Shown: positions 27,530 to 38,136, numbered from the stretch's first letter. The stretch is 64,000 bases of DNA from Mesorhizobium sp. STM 4661 (GCF_000359125.1 NZ_CAAF010000049.1:50144-114143); one strand, 5' to 3'. Numbers and translations: made by a program. Notes: generated from the sequence alone by a model not told the origin.

Positions 27530-28345
27530 CTACCCGGTCATCACCCTTTCCATACGGTACTGTTGAACGACCTTGATTTTGTCGCCGCATTGTTGACAGG
27601 CGTATTCGTCCTTGGTGTTCAGCTTGTGCGCCCAGATATGCTGTTTCGATCCGCAATCGGGGTTGGGACAATTGTAGGAATAGCCCTTGGGGGCACAGAG
27701 CCGATTCTTGGTTTTCTCATCGAACCAGTGCTCAAAAATCATTCCACAACTAATGCAACTCAGTATCTTGCCGCCTTCAAGGAATCCCTTTTTTCGCTGG
27801 ATCAAAAAACCACATTGGCATTTGAATTCGTCGAATACGGCGAAATTGACATTGAACACAGGGGAAGAGAGAACGTCGTCTAAAACGCAAACAGTGTCCT
27901 CTATCGTCTTGCGCATCTTCTGCGAAAGGTTACCCAAGCCGGCTCTATGTTGAGAAATCGTCGGCTCATGAAGATAGCTGCCAAGTGCATTATGAGCTTT
28001 GTTCGCCCACTTCACCCTGAACCTTTTGTCTTCGCCCAATGATTTCATGACCTTGGCGGGCACGCCATATTTCTCTTCTAAGCCAACAGAAATCGATGAA
28101 GTTTTATCCGCATTCGGATCGATGTAGAGCAATTCATCCATCACCTGCTTTGGTTGCCACTTCTCCATGACCGAGTTGGAAACCTCAGCGAGATAGGTTT
28201 GCAAGAGATCGTAGACGAGGCTTTCGATCGCCATTCGGAGTTCCAAACAGGCAGCGCGGAGCATCGCCTCGTTGTCGGATGCAGCGAATTCCTTCGCCTG
28301 TTTGACATGCTCTCGGGCATTGTAGCGAAAATCGATACTGGGCAT
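27530..28345 (-). CDS. Hypothetical protein with C-terminal zinc ribbons, paralogue of its neighbour
   Basis: A 271-aa protein of no family I can name. The N-terminal half is helical (ACLELRMAIESLVYDLLQTY, KWQPKQVMDELL), and the C-terminal half carries cysteine clusters that look like two zinc ribbons: CQCGFL with CISCGM, and CPNPDCGS with CQQCGD. The divergent gene at 28377-29240 has the same layout. The start ATG at 28345 is only 31 bases from its partner's start. It lies 16 bases past the tRNA-Val end, convergent with it, in less G+C-rich DNA. Accessory origin is likely. Confidence 0.75.
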   Translation of the reverse strand: MPSIDFRYNAREHVKQAKEFAASDNEAMLRAACLELRMAIESLVYDLLQTYLAEVSNSVMEKWQPKQVMDELLYIDPNADKTSSISVGLEEKYGVPAKVMKSLGEDKRFRVKWANKAHNALGSYLHEPTISQHRAGLGNLSQKMRKTIEDTVCVLDDVLSSPVFNVNFAVFDEFKCQCGFLIQRKKGFLEGGKILSCISCGMIFEHWFDEKTKNRLCAPKGYSYNCPNPDCGSKQHIWAHKLNTKDEYACQQCGDKIKVVQQYRMERVMTG

Positions 28346-28376
28346 GGTTCTGCTCCCCACCAGGACAGGCGAATCG

Positions 28377-29240
28377 ATGATCTGGCTTAAGCAATACACG
28401 GCAAAGATAGAAGAGCTGCTGAACCAGGACACGCCCGAATCCCTTACCTACGCTGCGTTGGAATGCAGGCTAGCAATCGAGCGCATTTGCTATGAGCGGC
28501 TGAGAAATGCCCACGACTACATCTCGCATGATGACCTCAAAAGGTGGCAGCCTCAGTATGTCGTCAACACATGATTACAAGAGGTGGATGAGACGATCGC
28601 ATCCTCGCTAACACGCTCGATGTCAGAGAAGCCTGTTGATAAAGCGAATCCTCCAGAGACTGCTTCCGGCTACCAGAAGCAAAATTTTGTCGAAATCGGA
28701 AATCAAGTAGGCTTTGATCCAAAGCGGATGGGCAAGCTCTGGCAAGCACTATCTTCATTTCTTCACGTCAGCCTTCCAGAATCCAAGAGTGATAAGGTAG
28801 AGACCTATGGAGAGATTAGAAAAATCAGCAACAAGATTGGCGAGGCTCTGTCAGAACTAAAAAATCTCCAGAATGGAACGATGGTATCTTCTGGAATCGG
28901 TAGCCAAGTTGAATTCGACTGCTATTGCGGTCGACGGAACAAAAGAAAGGAAAAACTCCTATCCGACGGCAAGATCTTCAATTGCGTAAATCCCAGCTGC
29001 AAGGAGAGGTGGCGCGCCCATTTGAACGAAGGTTCGTTTGAGTTCGAGTCTGTCACCATTGGCGTTAAGTGTGAATCCTGCGGCGATGAAACGCTGTTTC
29101 CAGAACGTTGGCTGTTGGAAATGGACCGAAAGGGCATCGCTGATTTTGATTGCAAATGCGGTCACAAAAATTATGTCCGCTGGCAGCTCGTCCAAGTTAA
29201 GCCCGTTATGCCTACTGAGATGCCCCTCTCGGATTCGTGA
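28377..29240 (+). pseudogene. Zinc-ribbon paralogue interrupted by in-frame TGA
   Basis: The frame is continuous from MIWLKQYTAK to MPLSDS except for one TGA at 28572-28574. Upstream, LTYAALECRLAIERICYE and RWQPQYVVNT match the neighbouring gene's ACLELRMAIESLVYD and KWQPKQVMDE. Downstream are two zinc ribbons (CYCGRR with CVNPSC, and CESCGD with CKCGHK). The stop falls where the paralogue has leucine, so TTA to TGA is the simplest history. A shorter product could restart at ATG 28584. Function is unknown; the intact form would be 287 aa. Confidence 0.7.
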
Positions 29241-29265
29241 ATTCTGCCTTCGCCACTCCCAGTGG

Positions 29266-30453
29266 TCATCGCCTTAGTTTCAATTTGCCATCCTCCTCTA
29301 TAAAACCATGGGATTGCTTTAGGCCGAAGGCATTGTGGATGAGGTCACTTAGTTTTCTCGCGTCCTGAATTTCATAGGTTCCAGTTATGGCGCGGTCAGG
29401 TAAAAGCACATTGGGTGATGGCGCGTGATTCCTAGGTTCCCTTATCGTGTCATGTTGCCCATAGTTCAGTCGATAGCCAGCGAGACGGATCAAGCTGACA
29501 AGAATGTAGTAGGGCCCCTCGATATTCTCTGTCGCGAGCCGTTCCAGATAGCCAGGAACACTGTAGCAGAGCGTCTCCTCGATCTCAGATGCGTACACAA
29601 AACTAGTTTGTTTCGAATAGTGACCTAGGTAATCCACTGCCTCGATAATACCATTCCGGAACAGGAGACCGTAGCTGGCATGATCTCCTTTGTCATTGAC
29701 GCTCCCTCCTGTGCTTACAAATCCCTCAAGTGAATAGCGGATGTGTCGGCTTTGCGTAGATGTACCCGGTGGTGAAATCCCGGCCTCATTCGTGCCAAAG
29801 GCGATTTCAGGCGGAGCTGTAAAGGAGACAAGGGGGACGATGTGGATTACGACCAACGGACCAGCCAAAAGTGGAAATGGCGTCTCTCCACGTTCGATCA
29901 TCGCTAGGCGGTCTAATCGGAACCTCTTGATCCGCTCGGATATCGCTTCAGAGAAGGTGAACGCCTGACGGAGTTCGGTCACGTCCATCGCGTATTTCCC
30001 ACTGCTGTGTCGCGCAAAGAACCTGCTGTTCGGTTTGACACGATGAGGGGCAATCCAGCTACGAGGAATCCTGACAACAATGACTACATGGCCATTGTCG
30101 AGTCCTATCGAACGAATGGTTATCCCCGATATGGGCGGTTCGAGGTTGTCTCTTAGAATGCTCTCGATCTTCAATTTCTCTGCATCAGGGTCAGCCAAAT
30201 CTAATCCGACGACATCGACAGCCTTTCCGGCTTCTTCCTTGATGCCGAACAGAAGGTCGCCGCCTCCTGTGTTGGCAAAGGAAGACACATCAGCAAGCAG
30301 TTCCTTTTTCTGCTCGTTGTCGAAGGTCCGTGATCGTCCATTGCGCTGGCCATAGTCGGCTTTGAATTCCAGAGTGCGGCTTTCCTCCACCCCGTTCTCA
30401 ACAAGCTGATGAAGATGATCGGCTGTTATTTCGTCAAAGGCATGTCTGAGCAT
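29266..30453 (-). CDS. AlbA_2/Schlafen-domain putative ATP-binding protein
   Basis: The 395-aa product begins with the AlbA_2 (divergent AAA_4, Schlafen-like) domain: ESRTLEFKADYG at about residues 23-34, then KKELLADVSSFANTGGGDLLFGI, the family hallmark. The remaining 250 residues are less conserved and may form a sensor or effector part. Proteins of this type occur in mobile and defence-linked islands and as regulators. GGAGGG lies just before the ATG at 30453. It is convergent with the interrupted zinc-ribbon gene. Confidence 0.8.
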   Translation of the reverse strand: MLRHAFDEITADHLHQLVENGVEESRTLEFKADYGQRNGRSRTFDNEQKKELLADVSSFANTGGGDLLFGIKEEAGKAVDVVGLDLADPDAEKLKIESILRDNLEPPISGITIRSIGLDNGHVVIVVRIPRSWIAPHRVKPNSRFFARHSSGKYAMDVTELRQAFTFSEAISERIKRFRLDRLAMIERGETPFPLLAGPLVVIHIVPLVSFTAPPEIAFGTNEAGISPPGTSTQSRHIRYSLEGFVSTGGSVNDKGDHASYGLLFRNGIIEAVDYLGHYSKQTSFVYASEIEETLCYSVPGYLERLATENIEGPYYILVSLIRLAGYRLNYGQHDTIREPRNHAPSPNVLLPDRAITGTYEIQDARKLSDLIHNAFGLKQSHGFIEEDGKLKLRR

Positions 30454-30543
30454 ATACCCTCCGCTTTATTGACCAGACTATCACACCTCTGTCGGAGAAC
30501 CCGCAACGGCAGCTTTGGGCTACGAGACTGCTGGCGAGCCTAG

Positions 30544-31198
30544 TTAGCCGGCAATTTCTGAGGCGAGGGTCAATCGCTTAGCGACATAGATGTAATGCTT
30601 TGGCAGTCCCGGATCCTGCACCACCTCGAAGCTAATCGCCTTGTAGAAATCCAGCGCACCATGGTTACCCGCTATGACCACAAGGCAAAGTCCCGTTGAG
30701 CCGCGCGCGGCAAGGCGCTGCTTGAGAAAAGCCATTGCGCGCCTGCCGATGCCTTTTCCGCGTGCCTCCGGCAAGAGGTCGATATGGCCGTGTGACGGAT
30801 AGGCGGCCAGCGCTTGGCGAACAGAAAATCGGGATGGTGGATCAGGTGCCGGACCCAATCGCTGCCGCGCCAGCGGGAGCGGTCGGAGCCCGGGTCGCCG
30901 ACACGCGCCTGGAGGCACGGATACCACTCCGCGGCCAGTCTGGCGTTGAAAGCATGCGTATCGGCTGCGCCCAGCAGATAGCCCGAGGCGCCTGCGGGGC
31001 CATCGACAATGAAGGCCAGGTCGGGTTCCAGCACCTGGTAGGGGATGGTGTAGATTAGGCCCAGCAGATCCAGCGCGTCTTCTCGATCGGTCGCATCGTT
31101 TCCTGCATCGCCGGTCTTGAGACAGATCGCGGCAAGGGCCGGATGATCGGCCTCGGTTGCCTGGCGGAGAAAAAACCGTTGCCGAAATCGAGGATCAC
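30544..31198 (-). pseudogene. GNAT acetyltransferase, frameshifted
   Basis: Two overlapping frames together make one GNAT protein. The upstream frame gives LRQATEADHPALAAICLKTGDAG through HLIHHPDFLFA; the downstream frame gives YPSHGHIDLLPEARGKGIGRRAM (acetyl-CoA motif, GKGIGRR) through the end at 30544. They meet near 30800-30830, and one extra base there would restore the frame. The 5' end is also uncertain: a GTG at 31198 overlapping the SDR stop lies in a different frame, joined by one extra T in the run near 31172-31177. Decay or sequence errors are both possible. Confidence 0.65.
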
Positions 31199-31965
31199 GG
31201 CGGCAAGAGCCGAAAATCCTTGCCCTCGGGCAACAACTGCCCGCCATCGACGACAATGGTCGTGCCGGTGATGTAGCTGGCGTCGTCCGAAGCCAGGAAC
31301 AGGAAGGCATTGGCCACGTCGCGCGGGCTGCCGAGCCGGCCGAGCGGGATGGAGTCTTCCATATTCTTGATATAGGCCGGACCGCGATGCATCTGGATCG
31401 CTTCGGTCAGGATGTTGCCGGGCTCGACGCCGTTGACTGTGATGCCATAGCCGGAGAATTCCAAAGCCGCCGAGCGGATGAAGCCGTTGATGCCGGCCTT
31501 GGTCGCGGCGTAGTGGCCATGACCGGGGCTGGTAACGTGCGGGCCGGTGATGGACGAGGTGTAGAGCATGCGGCCGAAATGCTGCGCCTTCATCGGCACG
31601 AGCGCGGCACGGGTGGCATTGAAGGTGCCGCGCAGATTGACGGCCATCACCCGGTCCCAGTCGTCCGGGCTGGTGTTCTCGATGAGCTGCCAGGGGTAGA
31701 TGCCGGCATTCTGGACCAGGATGTCGAGCCGGCCGTGATGGTCGAGCGCAAGTGCCACGGCGGCCTCCACATCGGCCATCCGCGAGATGTCGGTGCGGAT
31801 GAAGGCGGCACCCACTTCGTCCGCGGCCGCTTGCCCCGCCTCGACCTCGGTATCGGCGACGACCAGCTTCGCGCCCTCCTCGGCAAAACGCAGGGCGGTG
31901 GCCTTGCCGATGCCGCGGGCAGCGCCAATGACCAGCGCGACCTTTCCGTCAAGTCGCCCGCTCAT
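31195..31965 (-). CDS. SDR family oxidoreductase
   Basis: A classical 256-aa short-chain dehydrogenase: cofactor motif GAARGIGKA (about residues 14-22), NAG at NAGIYPW, catalytic Ser in TSSITGP, YAATKAG with the Tyr-Lys pair, and a C-terminal GTTIVVDGGQ. The aspartate in VVADTEVEAG suggests NAD rather than NADP. It is the fifth gene of the sugar operon starting with the ROK regulator and probably oxidises the imported sugar or polyol. It lies 13 bases after the permease gene. Confidence 0.9.
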   Translation of the reverse strand: MSGRLDGKVALVIGAARGIGKATALRFAEEGAKLVVADTEVEAGQAAADEVGAAFIRTDISRMADVEAAVALALDHHGRLDILVQNAGIYPWQLIENTSPDDWDRVMAVNLRGTFNATRAALVPMKAQHFGRMLYTSSITGPHVTSPGHGHYAATKAGINGFIRSAALEFSGYGITVNGVEPGNILTEAIQMHRGPAYIKNMEDSIPLGRLGSPRDVANAFLFLASDDASYITGTTIVVDGGQLLPEGKDFRLLPP

Positions 31966-31978
31966 GCCAGCCCCCCTC

Positions 31979-32974
31979 TCATGCCAGTCTCTGGCGGATG
32001 GTCTGCTTGAAAGCGTCGAGCAGCACGGCCGCGAGCACCAGCAGGCCGTGGATCACCTGGGTGAAGTTGGCGGGCAGGCCCATCAGGTTGATCGCCGTGT
32101 TGATGGCCGACAGCAGAAGCACGCCGGCATAGACGCCGGGCAGGGTGCCGACGCCGCCCTTCAGGCTGACGCCGCCGATGACGACGGCGGCAAAGGCATT
32201 GAACAGCAGGCCGACGCCGAGGTTGGCGGTGGCGCCGGAGGTGCGGATCGCCAGCAGCCAGCCGGCAAGGCCGGCGATGGCGCCGGCAAGAATGAAGGCA
32301 ATGACGAGGTTGCGGTTCACGCGGATGCCGGCACGGAAGGTTGCGGTCTCGTTGCCGCCGATCATGACGAGATGCCTGCCGAACGGCGTCCTGGCCATGA
32401 TCAGCGAAAACACGACGAAGCAGGCAATGGCGATCCACGCCGTGAGTGGCAGGCCAAGCAGGCGCTGGATACCGAACCAGCGGATCGCCGGCGCCAGATC
32501 CTGCGCCGAGCGGCCGCCCGAAATGACCAGCACGAGGCCGCGCACCCAGATGTAGGACGCCAGCGTTATGATGAAGGCGCTCATCTTCAGCCGCACGACC
32601 AGAAACCCGTTGGAGGCGCCGATGATGCCGCCGACGAGAACGGCGATGAGCAGCGACACCGGAACCATCAGCCATTCGGGACGCAGTTGAATGCCAAGGC
32701 CGATGCCCGACGAGCAGAACAGGATGCCGACCGCCATGGCGCTGAGCGCCGCCACGGACTCGACCGACAGGTCCATATGTCCGGCGATGATGACCAGCGC
32801 CAGGCCGATCGACATCACGCCAAGCACGCTCGACGCCTCGATGATGTTGGCGAATATGCCGAGTTGGAAATAGTTCGGAACGAAGATGGAGAAGATCACC
32901 AGCACGAAGACCAGCATGAACCAGACAAGGTTGTCGAGGACGAACTCGAGGACTTGGCGTGTGCGGGGATTCAT
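31979..32974 (-). CDS. Sugar ABC transporter permease (RbsC type)
   Basis: The 331-aa inner-membrane protein has 8-10 hydrophobic segments, beginning LDNLVWFMLVFVLVIFSIFV, and the conserved RbsC-type loop GRHLVMIGGNETATFRAGIRV, which contacts the ATPase. It pairs with the binding protein and ATPase genes upstream to form a ribose/xylose-type (CUT2) importer. Confidence 0.92.
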   Translation of the reverse strand: MNPRTRQVLEFVLDNLVWFMLVFVLVIFSIFVPNYFQLGIFANIIEASSVLGVMSIGLALVIIAGHMDLSVESVAALSAMAVGILFCSSGIGLGIQLRPEWLMVPVSLLIAVLVGGIIGASNGFLVVRLKMSAFIITLASYIWVRGLVLVISGGRSAQDLAPAIRWFGIQRLLGLPLTAWIAIACFVVFSLIMARTPFGRHLVMIGGNETATFRAGIRVNRNLVIAFILAGAIAGLAGWLLAIRTSGATANLGVGLLFNAFAAVVIGGVSLKGGVGTLPGVYAGVLLLSAINTAINLMGLPANFTQVIHGLLVLAAVLLDAFKQTIRQRLA

Positions 32975-33129
32975 GGGCGGATCCGGTTGGCGCTTGATCC
33001 AATAATCGATTCTGTCGTCGGATCATGCGCGGATTGAATTGCCACAGCGGCCCTGCGCGTCTGTTCCGACGCGCAGCGCTGTAGAGTGAAAGCTCCGGGC
33101 CGATGGCCCGAAGCTCCAGGCAACGGTGT

Positions 33130-34167
33130 TTATTCGACCGGCTTCACTGTATCCGATGGCGGCTTCAGATTGCCCCAGAAGGCCGGATTGTCGACGTTTT
33201 CCTTGGTGATCGCGGCACCCGGGATCTTGATGTTCGGTCCCCAGGCTTCCTTGGTCACGGTCGACTTCAGGCCGAGCACTTCGTACTCGCCCGGCTTGAT
33301 CTCCTGCTTGTTGACGATCTTGTCCATGAACATGGCTACCGCCGCGGCCTGCGCGTAGAGCGGCTGCTCGACTTCGACGTTGAGCCAGCCCTTGCGGATC
33401 AGGTCGAGGCCGACCGGCGCGCCGTTCGAGCTCATCATCATCACGTCGCCCGGCTTCTTGCCGGCGGCCTCGAGCGAGGCGACGGCGGCGACCGAGAGAT
33501 GCGCGGCGTGGCTGAAGATCAGGTCGATGTCGGGGTTGGCGAGCATCTGGTCGTTGACGATGGTCCCGGCTGCATCCGCCGCCCATTGCATCGCCGGCAG
33601 CGAGATGATCTTGACGTCCGGGAACGCCTTCATCTTCTCCTCGAAACCCTTCTGGATGTCGAGCGTGTAGGGGTCGCCGGGATCACCGAGCACCTGCAGG
33701 ATTTTTCCCTTCACCGAGCCGTTCTTGGCGGTCAGCAGTTTCTCGGCCTGCTCGGCGGCGACGTAGCCGATCTCGACGGTTCCGGCGACCGATGTGAAGT
33801 CGGACGGGGTCGAGGTTATCTGGCGGTCGAATTCGACCACCGGGATGCCGGCCGCGCGGGCCGCCTCGATGGATGGCTTCAACGCATTGAAATCGACGGC
33901 GGCGAGAATGATCGCCGACGGTTTTAGCGCGATGACGTCGTTCATCTGCGATTGCTGGGCGTCGGTCTTGTTGTCGGCGTTCAGCGTCTTCATCTCATAG
34001 CCGGTCTGCTTCAGGAAGAGTTCCAGCGCACTCACCGAGCCGGTCTGGAATTCATCGAGCAGTGTCGGCACCATGTAATAGACGGTGCCCTTGGACTGTG
34101 CGAATGCCGGCATGAGCGTGGCAAAGGCCAGTGCCAGGATACCGAAGACGGAAAGAAGTATTTTCAT
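33130..34167 (-). CDS. Sugar ABC transporter substrate-binding protein (RbsB type)
   Basis: A 345-aa periplasmic protein with a standard Sec leader [20 protein letters not shown] and AFA cleavage site near residue 24. The peripla_BP_4 fold is seen in [37 protein letters not shown] and [11 protein letters not shown]2 binding proteins of this class recognise pentoses, hexoses or polyols. It sits between the ATPase and permease genes of the operon. Confidence 0.92.
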   Translation of the reverse strand: MKILLSVFGILALAFATLMPAFAQSKGTVYYMVPTLLDEFQTGSVSALELFLKQTGYEMKTLNADNKTDAQQSQMNDVIALKPSAIILAAVDFNALKPSIEAARAAGIPVVEFDRQITSTPSDFTSVAGTVEIGYVAAEQAEKLLTAKNGSVKGKILQVLGDPGDPYTLDIQKGFEEKMKAFPDVKIISLPAMQWAADAAGTIVNDQMLANPDIDLIFSHAAHLSVAAVASLEAAGKKPGDVMMMSSNGAPVGLDLIRKGWLNVEVEQPLYAQAAAVAMFMDKIVNKQEIKPGEYEVLGLKSTVTKEAWGPNIKIPGAAITKENVDNPAFWGNLKPPSDTVKPVE

Positions 34168-34206
34168 GTCGTTCGCTCCTCTAACGCCGGACCCCTCTTT
34201 TGTCCC

Positions 34207-34968
<762 letters not shown>

Positions 34969-34971
<3 letters not shown>

Positions 34972-35010
34972 GCCAGGCTGAGCTCCGATCATGCCAGGCT
35001 GAGCTCCGAT
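34969..35010. repeat. 21-base tandem duplication at an ABC ATPase start
   Basis: CATGCCAGGCTGAGCTCCGA-T occurs twice in a row (34969-34989 and 34990-35010), followed by a third CATGCC. On the coding strand each unit carries GGAG and an ATG in the same frame. Thus the ATPase has three possible starts, each with its own ribosome-site-like sequence. Confidence 0.85.
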
Positions 35011-36176
35011 CATGCCGCCATCCCCTTGCCTTGCAGGAGGTCCCGCCCGCGCTCGCGCTCGGCGGTGAACATCTGGCCGAAGCGCGGCGAGAGCACTCCG
35101 GAAACGGCAAGTGCGGCGGCGCCGCGCAACACCGCATATTGTCCGCCGCGTCCGACGATGATGCGGGGGCTGGTGCGGTCCCGTCGGGCTGAGACCGAGT
35201 TGGGAAGCTGCGTTGCCGAGCCAGCCAGCCGTTCAAGCAGATCGGTGGACGCAAGTCCGCCCAGGATGACGGTTTCGGGGTCGAAGAGGTTCTCGACGAC
35301 AGCGATGGCGTTGTGGAAGATCGGGCCGATCTCGGCTACCCAGTCGGCGTCGCTGCCGCTCCAGCGTCCTCGCGCATCGAGCGAAAGATAGCGTTCGAGG
35401 CAGCCCCGGTTGCCGCAGGGACAGGCCTCGCCGCCCGGGACGACGGGAATGTGGCCGATCTCGCCGGCATTCCCCCAGGCGCCGCGCAATGCGCTCCCGT
35501 CATGCACCATGACGCCGCCAAGACCGACACCGAAATAGAGGTAGTAGTATTCCGAATATCCCGTCCCGAGGCCATAGAGGCGCTCGCCCATGGCCGCGGC
35601 GGCCATGTCGGTTTCGAAAAAGGCCGGCAATCCCGTCGAAGCCGCCAGCCGTTCCCTGAGCGCCACGTCCTTCCAGCCGGTCATCGTCGTCGGCCCGACA
35701 AAGCTCATGGATTCCACCCCGAACGGGCCGGGCAACGCCATGCCGATGCCGAGAACGCGGCCGCCGGGACGTAAGCCGGTCAAATCATTGACCATTGCCC
35801 CGATCAGGTCGAAGGCAAGATCGGGTGTCGCATTCGGCGCTTCACGGTGCGCGCTCTCGATCACGTCGCCGCTGAGGTTGGTCAGGGCCGCGTCGATCCC
35901 GAGGGGGGTGATGTGGATGCCGACGGCATAGCCGCCTTCCGGGTTGATCCTGAGCGTTGCCGGAGGCAGGCCGCGACCTCGCGGCTCCTCGCGCACGGAC
36001 AGGACATAGCCGTGCTCCTCCAACTCGCGAACGATGGTTGAAACCGTCTGGACGGTGAGCCCGACCCGCCTCGCTATGTCGCCGCGGGCAATGGGGCCAT
36101 GAAGGCGGATGGATTCGAGCACGATGCGCCTGTTGTAAGGCCGCCCGAACTCCTGATTGGTCCCCCGCAGTGCCAT
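35010..36176 (-). CDS. ROK family transcriptional regulator
   Basis: A 388-aa NagC/XylR-type regulator. The N-terminal winged helix reads GPIARGDIARRVGLTVQTVS (about residues 27-46). The ROK sugar-binding part includes FGVGLGGVMVHDG, then GHIPVVPGGEACPCGNRGC, which holds the family zinc site (His plus cysteines). It heads the sugar operon and presumably represses it until the sugar binds. Its stop overlaps the longest ATPase start. Confidence 0.92.
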   Translation of the reverse strand: MALRGTNQEFGRPYNRRIVLESIRLHGPIARGDIARRVGLTVQTVSTIVRELEEHGYVLSVREEPRGRGLPPATLRINPEGGYAVGIHITPLGIDAALTNLSGDVIESAHREAPNATPDLAFDLIGAMVNDLTGLRPGGRVLGIGMALPGPFGVESMSFVGPTTMTGWKDVALRERLAASTGLPAFFETDMAAAAMGERLYGLGTGYSEYYYLYFGVGLGGVMVHDGSALRGAWGNAGEIGHIPVVPGGEACPCGNRGCLERYLSLDARGRWSGSDADWVAEIGPIFHNAIAVVENLFDPETVILGGLASTDLLERLAGSATQLPNSVSARRDRTSPRIIVGRGGQYAVLRGAAALAVSGVLSPRFGQMFTAERERGRDLLQGKGMAA

Positions 36177-36267
36177 GCCTTGCGTCCCTTAGGAGAGCGC
36201 AGGTTCGCACCAAAGATTTATTCAGTCAAATGGAATTCAAAAATAATGACCAATGACCGTGGCGCAA

Positions 36268-36304
36268 GATGCCGGCGCTTCGAGCCCGTCATTGACCATC
36301 ATCC
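36268..36304. repeat. Partial copy of the tRNA-Val 3' end (possible attachment site)
   Basis: These 37 bases match 27480-27516 (anticodon-stem end, T arm, acceptor 3' strand, CCA and four bases beyond) at 32 of 37 positions, in the same orientation, with an identical 14-base core TTCGAGCCCGTCAT. A duplicated tRNA 3' end is what integrative elements leave, but no integrase is present between the copies. Confidence 0.5.
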
Positions 36305-36347
36305 CGATACCGATCAATCGCTCGCAGCGTTTAGGATGAAGCGTGGC

Positions 36348-36551
36348 TTATGGGGAGGGCTCTTCCGTGGCGACTTCGCAAACACGGCTGAGATCAGCAC
36401 GGATATTGTCGGTGTTCAGCAATTCGGCCGCTTCCGGATAGCCTTCGGCGACGAGCATGGCGACGATTTCGGCAGGGCGGTTATGGGCCCCGCTCTCGGC
36501 CAGGAAATATGCCCGCAGGTAGATGTGATCGGTCCTGAGTGTTTCAGTCAT
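36348..36551 (-). CDS. Small hypothetical protein
   Basis: A 67-aa acidic, helical protein beginning MTETLRTDHIYLRAYFLAES. The ATG at 36551 follows GGAGGG at a good distance, which supports real translation; a longer frame to 36614 lacks this. I recognise no domain. It lies in the 490-base gap between the ROK regulator and the M23 peptidase genes, on the same strand as both. Confidence 0.6.
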   Translation of the reverse strand: MTETLRTDHIYLRAYFLAESGAHNRPAEIVAMLVAEGYPEAAELLNTDNIRADLSRVCEVATEEPSP

Positions 36552-36670
36552 TCCAGCCCTCCATCGGTCGATTGGTGTGTCACCAACAACTTTTGGGAGG
36601 GGATTATGTTCCATGCAACTTATGAGCGATCATGCCTGGTCGAGCGTGGACCGCCGGGTCGGGCAATCGC

Positions 36671-37975
36671 TCAGAGATATTGCGCGACCTTCTTGCCTAC
36701 CGTCAGGAAGCGCAGAGGATCGATTGCCTCGCCATTGTGGCGGACCTCGTAGTGCAGATGCGGGCCGGTCGAGCGGCCGCTGCTGCCGGTTTTGCCGATG
36801 ACGTCGCCGGCCTCGAGCTTCTGGCCGACCTTCACGTCGATTTCGCTGAGATGCGCATAGCGCGTCGCAAAACCCTGGCCGTGATCGACCTCGACCATGC
36901 GGCCATAGCCGCCGTTCCAGCCGGCCTTGACGACGACGCCCGGCGCGGTGACTTTGGCGGGCATGCCCATCGGCGCCCTGAAATCCATGCCCGAATGCAG
37001 CGCCGCGGTGCCGAGGATCGGATCGGTGCGCGCGCCGAATGGGCTGGTGACGGAACGGCTGGGGGCGGGGTTGGCGAGCGGCAGGCGCCGCGCCTCCTTT
37101 TTGAGGTGGTCGAGCGCGTCCAGCGCTTCGTCGAGTTCCTTGACCTTGCTGTCGAACATCATCGAGCTGTCGACGGGGATCAGCGGGCCGCCGACGTCGC
37201 GTTCGTCGCCGAAGTCGCTGTCGACCGGCAGGCCAGCCGCCTCGAGCGCCTGCGAGATCGCATCGGCGTTTTTGTAGGCGTTGTCGGCAAACGTGGCGAT
37301 GCGGGTGAGCTGCTGGGTTTCGATGGCCTTGAGCGATTCGTTGATCGAAACGAAGAGCTTGTCGGCACGGTCGGCAGCGGTGTCGCTGGGCAGCGGATCG
37401 GAGCGGGTCGACCATAGGGAGAACGGCCTGCTGTCGCCGGTACCCGAGCTGGTGCCCAAACCGGCACCAAGGCTGGCAACCGTATAGGCCTGTGGCTGCG
37501 CAACGGTGGCGTCGGCGCGCTGGTCCGGCTTTGCGGCTGCCGCGGTGCTTGCCGCGGGCGGCGTTCCGACTTCGCTCTCGGCGCGGTCGAGGATCGGTCC
37601 GATGCGGCCATGGCGCTGGCTGAGCTGGCTCTGGCGTTCCAGCAGCTCGCCGACTTTGGTTTCCATGAGTTGCTGGTCGAGAAGCTGGCGGCTGGTGATC
37701 CGGTCAACCTGGGCGCGCAGCGCCGAGATGCGATCCTCGTAAGCCTGCTGCATGCGCGCCTGCCGTGCGGTGGTGGCGCCGATCAGGTCGTCGCGCAGCA
37801 CTAGGTAGGAGGTCGCCAGCAGGTAACCTATGACAATCGCCGCCAGCGCCGAGCCGCAAAATGCGGCAACCCATGGCCGTATGGTGAAGTGCCTTATCTC
37901 GTCGCCCCGGGCGATGATGACCGTGTGGGGCTCCTTGCGCCTGCCGAAGACCGCTGACTGACCGGTTACGTTCAC
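36671..37975 (-). CDS. M23 family metallopeptidase (LytM domain), membrane anchored
   Basis: The 434-aa protein has a cytoplasmic start, one membrane segment (about residues 35-57), a coiled-coil region (ARMQQAYEDRISALRAQVDR), a Ser/Thr/Ala-rich linker, and a C-terminal LytM domain with zinc ligands in HSGMDFRAP and the catalytic HLHYEV. All LytM ligands appear present, so it may itself cut cell-wall crosslinks rather than only activate an amidase. It acts in the periplasm in growth or division. Confidence 0.9.
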   Translation of the reverse strand: MNVTGQSAVFGRRKEPHTVIIARGDEIRHFTIRPWVAAFCGSALAAIVIGYLLATSYLVLRDDLIGATTARQARMQQAYEDRISALRAQVDRITSRQLLDQQLMETKVGELLERQSQLSQRHGRIGPILDRAESEVGTPPAASTAAAAKPDQRADATVAQPQAYTVASLGAGLGTSSGTGDSRPFSLWSTRSDPLPSDTAADRADKLFVSINESLKAIETQQLTRIATFADNAYKNADAISQALEAAGLPVDSDFGDERDVGGPLIPVDSSMMFDSKVKELDEALDALDHLKKEARRLPLANPAPSRSVTSPFGARTDPILGTAALHSGMDFRAPMGMPAKVTAPGVVVKAGWNGGYGRMVEVDHGQGFATRYAHLSEIDVKVGQKLEAGDVIGKTGSSGRSTGPHLHYEVRHNGEAIDPLRFLTVGKKVAQYL

Positions 37976-38136
37976 GGGACCAAGCTTTCGTTACGACACC
38001 AACGACGAGCCTCATTACACATCATTAAGGTTAACGGTCGGTTGCTTTCGCACAACCGCTTGCAATTCATGGGTGCAGCCCGATTGGCAAAGCGAGATGA
38101 GGCGCCTGTTGTGCTGTCACGCTCCGCGACAGTCTT

